Assembly (NCBI GenBank): GCA_038327915.1
Contig: JBBQLO010000040.1
Coordinates: forward strand, 1 to 5,963
DNA: 5,963 nucleotides
Direction of reading: 5' to 3'
Origin: CAIXDB01 sp038327915
GTDB lineage: Bacteria > Patescibacteriota > Minisyncoccia > Phycocordibacterales > DATDWN01
Made by a program: the position numbers and the translations under genes. Shown in pieces: positions 1-5,412 of this stretch; the first letter of the stretch is position 1, and every line of letters starts with the position of its first letter. A model generated the notes under the pieces. That model was not told the origin of the DNA. It saw only the letters and a list, made by a program, of their open reading frames with translations, and did no database searches.

Positions 1-132
1 GATATTAGTACCGTCAGTGAGGAAGAGATGGATGAGATCCATTCCTTTCTCAATGACCGACCGAGAGAGTGTATTGCGTGGAGGACTGCGAACCAGTATT
101 ATGTAGAATCAACTGTCCTACTTGAGGGGTAG
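1..132 (+). CDS. C-terminal end of an unidentified protein (partial)
   Basis: An open reading frame is already running at base 1 in frame 1 and gives 43 residues before a TAG stop at 130-132. The visible part begins DISTVSEEEMDEIHSFL and ends VESTVLLEG; it is mainly polar and acidic, with no membrane segment and no motif I recognise. The start lies outside the window. The codons read like ordinary coding sequence, without runs of rare codons or low complexity, but such a short tail cannot prove that the gene is real. It points toward the pyruvate kinase gene on the other strand, and the two stops are separated by 133 bp. No function is assigned. Confidence 0.5.
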   Translation, partial: DISTVSEEEMDEIHSFLNDRPRECIAWRTANQYYVESTVLLEG

Positions 133-265
133 CGGGAGGAACAAACAACTGAGATATATCATACATAAATTAAAATATTTGTCAAATTTTCCCCAATACC
201 CTAACAGCTCAAGTATATATCTACGCACTCTGAAAATAAGCACTGCACCAATTCCAATATAGGAG

Positions 266-1702
266 TTAACCAACGGAAATTTCCCCGAAAGTTGTTACCT
301 TCTTTGAATACCCCTCACCTTCTTCTTGCACAAGTACAACCACATCCCCACTCTCAAACGGCACAGTGTCACGCACAACTGCAGTAAGTGCCTCTAAGCT
401 TATTTCCCCCACCACCACGGGCCGCACAGCGTACGCAAGCATCAATTCCCGTGCGTCTTCTTCTCGTAGACATGTAGCTATAACCAAAGCTGAAGGTCGG
501 TACGCGGAGATAGCTCGAACAATTTCAATGTCTTTAGTACAGACAAAAATACATCGCGCCGCATGTTCCTCTGCGAGTGTGCAGATTTCTTTCGCCGCTT
601 TCATTTCTATTTTTTGAGTAACCGTACCTTCTGGAGCTACCTCAAAATGCACGAGCTCTGCCCGCTTGTCTTCAGTGTATTTCATGATCCGGCCCATGAC
701 TTCAATTGCTTCCAAAGGATATTCTCCGTACGCAGTCTCTCCACTCATCGACACTGCTCCACTTCCATCAAGTACAGCATTAGCAACATCTGTCACTTCA
801 GCACGAGTCGGTCGAGGGTTGTGTATCATACTGTCGAGTACTTGAGTTGCCACAATACAATATTTACCCATCCGTACACATGCCTCAAGCATTTTCTTTT
901 GCATGTATGGTAGTTCTTCAAAAGGCACTTCTGCCCCCAAATCCCCTCGTGCCACCATGAGCCCCTCACAGTGTTCAAGGATTTCTTCGACATGATTAAA
1001 GCCTTCCCTGTTTTCAATCTTGGCAAGTATTTTTCCGGCGTAGTCTGGATAATCCTTCAAAATATCTTTAATTTCAAAAATATCTTCTTTGTTTCTGACA
1101 AATGAATGAATGATAAAATCTATATTGTGCCGTGCAGAAAAATGTATAAACCCACGGTCTTTGTCTGACAATGCTGGCAACTGTATGTGAACGTCTGGAA
1201 TATTGAGACTTTTTTTGTTTTTAATAATGCCTCCGTTTTTAACACGGCACACAAGACCTTCCGCGGTTTTTTCTTCGACTACCGTGCCAATAGATGCATC
1301 ATCGTAAAGTATCCACACACCGATAGGAACTTCGTTATGAAAATTTGGATACGTCACATGTACAACATTTTCCCCCACGACGGTTATGTCTCCAGTAAAT
1401 GTAATCTTGTCACCGGCGCGCACCTCAAAAGGCTGTTCAATATTTTTTGTGCGAATCTCCGGACCTTTTGTGTCGAGGAGAATAGGGATAGATAAAGAAT
1501 AACGATAAGGATGAAATAAATCTCCTGAAACACTGCGGATTTTTTCTATCACTTCCAAAGTTTGGGCTTCATCTTGGTGGGCCGTATTAAGCCACGCGAC
1601 ATCGGCACCATGTTCACTACTAAAAACCTTTCTAAGAAAGTCTGAATCTGAATTATTATCAGCAATTTTTGCGACAATTTTTGTTTTTCTGGTATTAATC
1701 AC
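266..1702 (-). CDS. pyk: Pyruvate kinase
   Basis: Pyruvate kinase catalyses the last cytoplasmic step of glycolysis, phosphoenolpyruvate plus ADP to pyruvate plus ATP. The 478 residues match the usual bacterial length. The order is N-terminal RKTKIV, barrel A domain, small B domain (about 85-165) after DTKGPEIRT (77-85), the rest of the barrel, and a C domain from about 355. Visible catalytic signatures are AKIEN (K228 general acid region, E230 metal ligand), ARGDLG (D254 metal ligand), ATQVLDSM (T286), NPRPTRAE and SGETA. Glu82 in GPEIRT is the family marker of potassium dependence. The N-terminal NTAH motif (39-42) replaces the common NFSHG, as I recall from Bacteroidetes-type enzymes. Oddities are W37 where an active-site Arg is normal (RLN becomes WLN) and DGSGAVSMS where DGTDAVMLS is usual. 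The start is GTG: an in-frame TAG sits immediately upstream, and no Shine-Dalgarno sequence is visible. It lies 28 bp downstream of the membrane protein gene and is probably cotranscribed with it. Confidence 0.95.
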   Translation of the reverse strand: MINTRKTKIVAKIADNNSDSDFLRKVFSSEHGADVAWLNTAHQDEAQTLEVIEKIRSVSGDLFHPYRYSLSIPILLDTKGPEIRTKNIEQPFEVRAGDKITFTGDITVVGENVVHVTYPNFHNEVPIGVWILYDDASIGTVVEEKTAEGLVCRVKNGGIIKNKKSLNIPDVHIQLPALSDKDRGFIHFSARHNIDFIIHSFVRNKEDIFEIKDILKDYPDYAGKILAKIENREGFNHVEEILEHCEGLMVARGDLGAEVPFEELPYMQKKMLEACVRMGKYCIVATQVLDSMIHNPRPTRAEVTDVANAVLDGSGAVSMSGETAYGEYPLEAIEVMGRIMKYTEDKRAELVHFEVAPEGTVTQKIEMKAAKEICTLAEEHAARCIFVCTKDIEIVRAISAYRPSALVIATCLREEDARELMLAYAVRPVVVGEISLEALTAVVRDTVPFESGDVVVLVQEEGEGYSKKVTTFGEISVG

Positions 1703-1730
1703 CTAAGTGGAGAAGTAGAGATTATTCTAG

Positions 1731-2396
1731 CTAAGATACTTGTTCAGAGACGTGTTCTAAAACTTGAGGTTCCTCCTCAGAGACTTGAGTTATTATAGGA
1801 ATCTGTGCTTCTAAAATTTTCTTGTACATTCTGGCGTACATCAAAGAAACAAACGGAATAGCAACAACAAGACCGAGGCCAACTGGAATAATAGAGACAA
1901 GCATGACTAAAATTGAAAGCATTAAAACACCGGAGATTTTCCAAATATTCCCTTTCGTCATTTTCCAACTTTCTTTAGTTGCATCCCACGCAGATAATTG
2001 TTTGTGTACAATTCCATATTTAACAAAAGAAAGACGAATGACTGCAATGAGACCAGGAATGACAAAGAGCACGAAACCAAGGAAGGTAAAAAAACCAGTG
2101 ATAATGCTTGCCCATATAATAACCAGACTGAGAGTGACACTTGATCCAAAGTCGCTTATGTGTGGTGTTCCGCCGGATTCAATGAGAAGACCAATGCGAA
2201 CCATTCCAATACCAAAAAGGAGAGCAACAACCCATGCTGCAACATGAAGAATACTTGCCGCGATACCTCCTCGTTCATATGAGAGAAGCGAGTAAATCAC
2301 AAGAAAAGCAAAAGTGGAACCAGCTAAAAACTTTATATGCAGTTTTGTATGAGTCCAAGCGGTTTTAAAAATTTCTTTAATTGAAAATGTGTTCAT
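1731..2396 (-). CDS. Multi-pass integral membrane protein of unknown function
   Basis: This 221-residue protein has hydrophobic segments at about 24-38, 47-71, 87-119 (long enough for two passes) and 152-186, so four to six membrane helices. Between the third and fourth blocks is a polar stretch, AWDATKESWKMTKGNIWKI (136-154). This arrangement, a Ser-Trp-x-x-Thr-Lys-Gly-Asn turn followed by a glycine-rich membrane pair, resembles bacterial DUF975 and glycerophosphodiester phosphodiesterase membrane-domain proteins. I recognise the style only and assign no activity. The C-terminal tail is acidic and soluble (EEEPQVLEHVSEQVS). The start is ATG, preceded by AATCAATTATAC with no Shine-Dalgarno sequence. 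The stop is TAG, and the pyruvate kinase gene follows after 28 bp, which suggests a two-gene transcript. tRNA-Ile lies 58 bp upstream on the same strand, and I see no good promoter between them. Confidence 0.8.
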   Translation of the reverse strand: MNTFSIKEIFKTAWTHTKLHIKFLAGSTFAFLVIYSLLSYERGGIAASILHVAAWVVALLFGIGMVRIGLLIESGGTPHISDFGSSVTLSLVIIWASIITGFFTFLGFVLFVIPGLIAVIRLSFVKYGIVHKQLSAWDATKESWKMTKGNIWKISGVLMLSILVMLVSIIPVGLGLVVAIPFVSLMYARMYKKILEAQIPIITQVSEEEPQVLEHVSEQVS

Positions 2397-2454
2397 GTAT
2401 AATTGATTAAATTTATTACAAATAAATCTTTGACCTTCATAATTTTTTTCACAG

Positions 2455-2527
2455 TGCGCGTGCCAAGAATCGAACTTGGGACAACACGAGTATCAGTCGA
2501 GTGCTCTACCAACTGAGCTACACGCGC
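2455..2527 (-). tRNA. tRNA-Ile (anticodon GAT)
   Basis: The minus strand folds into a 73-nt cloverleaf. The acceptor stem GCGCGTG pairs with CACGCGC (7 of 7). The D arm is GCTC-AGTTGGTA-GAGC, the anticodon loop CTGATAC gives GAT, the variable loop is TTGTC, and the T arm is CCAAG-TTCGATT-CTTGG (5 of 5). The discriminator base is A. CCA is not encoded (the next bases are CTG), so the 3' end must be added by CCA-transferase. The anticodon stem CTCGA/TCGTG has one U-U mismatch at the second pair (28-42); the other pairs are sound. Bacterial rRNA operons often carry tRNA-Ile(GAT) between 16S and 23S. Here it is on the same strand as the 16S and about 750 bp beyond its 3' end, but no 23S follows. 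Confidence 0.93.
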
Positions 2528-2563
2528 ATGTTATTACTTATTTCTACAATATTACTCGTTTAA

Positions 2564-2587
2564 CTACCAAAATAGCTACACGCGCAT
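2564..2587 (-). repeat. Degraded partial copy of the tRNA-Ile 5' part
   Basis: These 24 bp match 2506-2529, the acceptor 5' strand and D arm of tRNA-Ile, at 21 of 24 positions, including an uninterrupted 14-bp block (AGCTACACGCGCAT). The three mismatches are contiguous (CTG in the tRNA, AAT here) and destroy the D stem, so this copy cannot fold. It lies 34 bp beyond the intact gene's 5' end, in the same orientation. I read it as a remnant of a short tandem duplication. Confidence 0.75.
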
Positions 2588-2641
2588 TTTAGTAAAATCA
2601 ACAGCTTAAAACATACCAAAAAAAACTCTTTTTAACAAGGG

Positions 2642-2667
2642 AAAGGGCAAGCCGAAGCTTGCCCTTT
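2642..2667 (-). terminator. Hairpin terminator with cUUCGg loop
   Basis: An 11-bp perfect stem (AAAGGGCAAGC / GCTTGCCCTTT) closes a four-base loop. Read on the minus strand the loop is C(UUCG)G, the exceptionally stable tetraloop, which favours a minus-strand RNA. It starts 7 bp after the TGA stop of the small membrane protein gene (2674-2946), where a terminator is expected. The minus-strand U run is short (UUU, then CCC). The plus strand would give UUUU after the stem, but no plus-strand gene lies upstream. Confidence 0.75.
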
Positions 2668-2673
2668 TGTGGA

Positions 2674-2946
2674 TCAACGTACTCCCGAGTGACGGCCACT
2701 TCCATTGTCAATTACATTGATTGCATCAACTCGGAGAATTTTTTCTTTTACTTTTCTCGTAATCGAATTGACCCACAGTATGCATTGGAGACATAGTCCC
2801 AGAATACCCGAAATTTTCATGGATCCGTAGAAAATGATGATCCACGCAACCGACAATGTAATTAAATTTTTGAGATCCATTAGTAGAATCCCGAAGGATA
2901 CAAAAGTGATTATAACGCACAAGTTGCGGTAAAACCTCAGTCCCAT
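2674..2946 (-). CDS. Small hypothetical membrane protein
   Basis: The 90-residue protein begins MGLRFYRNLC. It has hydrophobic segments at about 8-23 and 27-41, and a possible third at 45-59, followed by a basic stretch (TRKVKEK) and a polar tail ending NGSGRHSGVR. It fits a two- or three-pass inner-membrane protein; I recognise no family. The frame stays open upstream to an ATG at 3000, but I chose the ATG at 2944-2946 because AGAGGTG sits 5 nt before it and because the longer form would begin beside a terminator hairpin. A strong hairpin follows directly after the stop, which supports an independent transcription unit. It lies between the 16S gene and tRNA-Ile on the same strand. Its reality rests on the ribosome-binding-like site, the terminator and a sensible membrane topology, not on homology. 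Confidence 0.55.
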   Translation of the reverse strand: MGLRFYRNLCVIITFVSFGILLMDLKNLITLSVAWIIIFYGSMKISGILGLCLQCILWVNSITRKVKEKILRVDAINVIDNGSGRHSGVR

Positions 2947-2951
2947 TAAAA

Positions 2952-2958
2952 CACCTCT
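2952..2958 (-). promoter_or_regulatory. Purine-rich SD-like site of the small membrane gene
   Basis: AGAGGTG on the minus strand lies 5 nt before the ATG at 2946 and decides the start. It is the only Shine-Dalgarno-like site among the four gene starts in the window. The 16S gene here has no CCUCC to pair with it, so either it is coincidental or the cell has other ribosomes. A TATAAA lies further upstream, at about 2978-2983 on the same strand, but no matching -35 box is visible. Confidence 0.4.
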
Positions 2959-3000
2959 GTTTTTAGAATACCACATATTTATAATAAAAACAAACAACAA

Positions 3001-3029
3001 AAAAACAGCTTCGTTAAGCTGTTTTTTTT
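3001..3029. terminator. Bidirectional hairpin terminator
   Basis: An 11-bp stem (AAAAACAGCTT / AAGCTGTTTTT) closes loop CGTT. On the plus strand it runs into eight consecutive T. On the minus strand the stem ends in CTGTTTTTTGTTGTTTG, also a U-rich tail. It lies about 250 bp past the 16S 3' end and just before the small membrane gene, so the likely role is to end the minus-strand rRNA transcript. That would make the 16S a stand-alone unit not followed by 23S. Confidence 0.8.
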
Positions 3030-3280
3030 GCTCTCAATAATTTATTAAAAAATTGAGAAAATATCGTTCTTTATTTTGTTCCGTTCACAGAGTCTTTCCT
3101 CCGAGTCACATTGTTTCAAGACCATACAATGATAGGTCTATTCCGTGCTCAATTACCTCACTTTATTTACATAAAGAGAAATAACAGAGCCCGCAATATC
3201 GACACACGATCTCTCTGTATCCGAAGATACAAAGGATTTTTATTTCGCGCAATAATATAATTACTGGGAAATAGTTTTCA
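3030..3280 (-). other. 16S downstream trailer, no gene seen
   Basis: This AT-rich stretch lies between the 16S 3' end and the terminator. I find no reading frame, tRNA or 23S start. It holds a hairpin at 3214-3233 (minus strand UUUGUAUC-UUCG-GAUACAGA, 8 bp with one G-U pair) that has no U run and may be an rRNA processing structure. It also holds a weak 6-bp hairpin near 3033-3056 (CTCAAT/ATTGAG). No GGAGGTGA (plus strand) occurs here, so the missing anti-SD is not simply displaced downstream. Confidence 0.5.
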
Positions 3281-3293
3281 AATTGAATTATTC
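3281..3293 (-). other. 16S 3' tail lacking the anti-Shine-Dalgarno sequence
   Basis: Helix 45 reads CACGGCTAGC-GGAA-GCTGGTCGTG: ten pairs (two G-U) around the dimethyl-adenosine loop, the same size as in normal bacterial 16S. The next 13 nt should be GAUCACCUCCUUA and are GAAUAAUUCAAUU. At the CCUCC position (3288-3284) the bases are AUUCA. The alignment up to this edge is clean and ungapped, so the change is confined to the single-stranded tail. The exact mature 3' end is inferred, not seen. Confidence 0.75.
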
Positions 3294-3648
3294 CACGACC
3301 AGCTTCCGCTAGCCGTGCCTTGTTACGACTTACTCTTTGTCATTGAGCTTACCTTGATGCCACATACGTGACGCTTCGGGTATTCCCAACTCCCCTGAGT
3401 TGACGGGCGGTGAGTACAAGACTTGAGAACGTATTCACCGCGGTATGTCTGACCCGCGATTACTAGCAAATCCAACTTCATGGGGTCGAGTTTCAGCCCC
3501 CAATCTGAACTGGGGCGGCTTTTATTAGGATTGGCTCAGGGTTTCCCCGTCGCGACCCGTTGTAGCCGCCATTGTATTATGTGTGTAGCCCAAGATATCA
3601 AAGGGACATGCTGACCTGGCGTCATCCTCGCCTTCCTCCCAGCTTTTT

Positions 3649-3837
3649 ATTGAGAAATAATAAATCATTGCACACTAAATAATGGTGACGAGTAGAAACT
3701 CTAGAATTTCTACTCGTCCTGGGAATTCTCTTGAAGCTGTTGTCCACATTTTACTAGCAAATGTGCAGCTCTCCCACCTGCTGGGACGCGGTGTACTTCT
3801 CCCCATTATTTAATGCACAATGCTTAATTTTCCAAAC
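3649..3837 (-). other. Structured insertion in the helix 40 loop of 16S (intervening-sequence-like)
   Basis: Helix 40 is normally a hairpin of about 21 nt. Here its stem continues as CCCAGCTTTTT / AAAAAGCTGGG (arms 3838-3848 and 3638-3648), and about 190 nt are inserted between the arms. Further in, 3803-3822 and 3666-3685 form 20 consecutive pairs in RNA, three of them G-U wobbles. Such wobbles are what a maintained RNA helix would show. The interior holds a 12-bp perfect hairpin (3687-3718), a CACAUUU/AAAUGUG hairpin flanked by AGCUG/CAGCU, and a UCCCA/UGGGA hairpin. There is no credible reading frame and I can trace no group I or II core. Known rRNA intervening sequences of this kind are cut out by RNase III, leaving fragmented rRNA. 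Whether this one is excised or kept as an expansion segment cannot be told from sequence. Confidence 0.8.
3687..3718 (-). repeat. 12-bp perfect hairpin inside the helix 40 insertion
   Basis: GACGAGTAGAAA and TTTCTACTCGTC are perfect inverted repeats around an 8-nt loop. The hairpin lies at the 3' side of the insertion, directly next to the long wobble-containing stem, and is the most stable single element within it. It is a possible RNase III target, but the sequence alone does not show this. Confidence 0.8.
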
Positions 3838-4076
3838 AAAAAGCTGGGCAGTCTCGCCTGATACGTGTAACAGACAACGAGGGTTGCGTTCGTTACCCCA
3901 CTTAAGGGAACGGTTCAAACTACGAACTGACGACGGCCATGCATCACCTGCCTAACTGTCCTTGTGAGACTGCACACGTTTCTGCGTGCATTCAGTTAGG
4001 TTTCAAATCTTGGTAAGGTTCTTCGTTTATCATCGAATTAAACCACATAATCCTCTGCTTGTGCAAGTCCCCGTCT

Positions 4077-4108
<32 letters not shown>

Positions 4109-4304
4109 ACCCAGGCGGACAACTTAACGCGTTAGCTTCGCCTCTCAGAGGGTCGATACTCCGAAAAGCTAGTTGTCATCGTTTAGGGCGTGGACTACTG
4201 GGGTTGATTGTTGTTACATTTTATTGTATAATATAATTACACAATAACTGACAAGTTCATTTCTGACTTGTTCTCATGGTCACCCATGAGTCCGGACTAT
4301 ATCT

Positions 4305-5069
4305 TTATCTGTATGTATTCCACTTAGCTTTTTTCTTTTCATATTCTGCCATGACGACAGCTTCTGAAAATTTACTGAGCGAAACCACTTCAGATATCCA
4401 GCGTTGTTGAAATTGAGAGTCTTTGTAAAGGAGAAGTGTTTTAGATAACATGCTTGACACTGGTATATATGGAAGAATAATTCGAAGAAATTTTTTCAAT
4501 TCCTCCTGAGATCTAATCCATAACCGCCAGTACTGTTCTTGTTTCCCGTCTTGCTTACGCCCGACAGGAGCAACAATCGCACGAACATTCCACACAACTC
4601 CAAGATAGCGAGCAAGTATTTCGACTGATGCCTTATCAAAACCGTCAGTACAAAACACTCCTTTTCTGGCACCGTAACCAATAAGCGAACCGTCATCACA
4701 CCACCATATGGCGAGCGACAACGCTGTCATTTGATTAAGCCACTTACGCTTAATGTGTAATGTATTGTGGTCATAGGTAAAGTTATGTAATTCAGTCAGA
4801 GCTGGCGTTCTCAGACTTTGAAATCGCCATTTTTTGTTCTTACTGTACCCATCAGCTTCTTGCACGCCCACACTCCTATCTCCTGCTATCTCTTGGAGAG
4901 CTTCTGCTTTCCACATGAGATAGTCTTTTTGTATTTCCGAATGACGAATTTGTATATTCGCATTGGCATACTTATTTTGGATTTTAAGCGAGCCATCTCC
5001 GAGGAGTGAACCAAGGATAACCGCTCGCGCCGAATCCGACAAAGGCACATATTTTGAATCGTTTTGCAT
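4305..5069 (-). CDS. LAGLIDADG homing endonuclease, intron-encoded
   Basis: This 254-residue protein has two LAGLIDADG-type motifs, as in single-chain homing endonucleases: AVILGSLLGDGSL (16-28, acidic D25) and ALSLAIWWCDDGSL (116-129, acidic D125/D126). The spacing of about 100 residues and the total length suit the group that includes LAGLIDADG DNA endonucleases of organelle and bacterial rRNA introns. Its expected role is to cut intronless 16S genes at the 790-loop site so that the intron is copied in; some relatives also assist splicing as maturases. The ATG lies in an A-rich context (ATTAAAAAAATT) without a Shine-Dalgarno sequence. The last codons and TAA stop overlap the intron core: the final AGA codon is part of the P8 3' strand and the stop falls in J8/7. 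Both motifs and the full-length frame are intact, so the enzyme may be active. Confidence 0.93.
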   Translation of the reverse strand: MQNDSKYVPLSDSARAVILGSLLGDGSLKIQNKYANANIQIRHSEIQKDYLMWKAEALQEIAGDRSVGVQEADGYSKNKKWRFQSLRTPALTELHNFTYDHNTLHIKRKWLNQMTALSLAIWWCDDGSLIGYGARKGVFCTDGFDKASVEILARYLGVVWNVRAIVAPVGRKQDGKQEQYWRLWIRSQEELKKFLRIILPYIPVSSMLSKTLLLYKDSQFQQRWISEVVSLSKFSEAVVMAEYEKKKAKWNTYR

Positions 5070-5141
5070 AATTTTTTTAATTATATTATACGACGACAGA
5101 ATAGCACCAACTATCTAACTCAATTTCATAGTCTCTACGGG

Positions 5142-5412
5142 GTTTCTAGCACTAATTTTTGGAGTCAAGATTTGACTTGACATTAATTTTAATATAATTT
5201 AAATCAGGAGACATATAGTTAATGTTCTTGATCAAAAAGTTTGTCAAAATTCTTTTTCTGATGATACTTGTTGATGTGGTTTTTCCAGGACACCACATCA
5301 ACTGGACAGTCGATATTGGTATCGCACTGTTCAGTACCATTTTCACCCAACCCACTCCGCGGCGACCTTGCCCAGCGGAGTTTTACTTTTTCCAAAAATT
5401 AGTGCTAGAAAC
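5142..5412 (-). repeat. Perfect 22-bp inverted repeat forming an oversized intron P6 domain
   Basis: Bases 5142-5163 and 5391-5412 are perfect inverted repeats (the minus-strand 5' arm starts GTTTCTAGCACTAATTTTTG). They enclose 227 bp. Outside them GGG-AA and CCC continue the helix, and P7 follows the 3' arm after GUAGA, so the repeat is the extended P6 of the group I intron. The enclosed part holds hairpins at 5354-5381 (ACTCCGC/GCGGAGT) and 5270-5302 (11 bp, GTTGATGTGGT/ACCACATCAAC), and near 5163-5178 an AGTCAA/TTGACT hairpin. No credible gene lies inside. Confidence 0.85.

Noticed and set aside
563..1495. Several plus-strand frames of 80-116 codons opposite pyk
   Set aside because: They are antisense shadows of a clearly conserved pyruvate kinase and have no recognisable domains.
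2397..2454. Promoter for the membrane protein and pyk genes
   Set aside because: Only AT-rich sequence with weak TTGTAA and TTATAC boxes at poor spacing; no supportable -35/-10 pair.
2506..2587. tRNA-Ile repeat as the att sites of an integrated element
   Set aside because: Only 34 bp separate the copies, and the repeat is the tRNA 5' part, whereas typical att sites use the 3' part.
3030..3280. A third intron separating the anti-SD from helix 45
   Set aside because: No TCACCTCC-type sequence occurs on the minus strand anywhere between 3280 and the terminator at 3001-3029.
3649..3837. A small self-splicing intron or hammerhead ribozyme in the helix 40 insertion
   Set aside because: It is too short for a group I core. 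No GACUA/UAGUC P7 pair, no CUGAUGA core and no group II domain V were found.
3761..3955. Plus-strand reading frame of 64 codons
   Set aside because: It lies antisense to 16S helix 40 and conserved rRNA. The frame is a by-product of rRNA sequence.
5142..5412. A MITE-like element inserted in the intron (22-bp terminal inverted repeats)
   Set aside because: No target-site duplication flanks the arms, and the arms sit exactly where P6 must be, between P4/P5 and P7, with GGG/CCC extending the helix.
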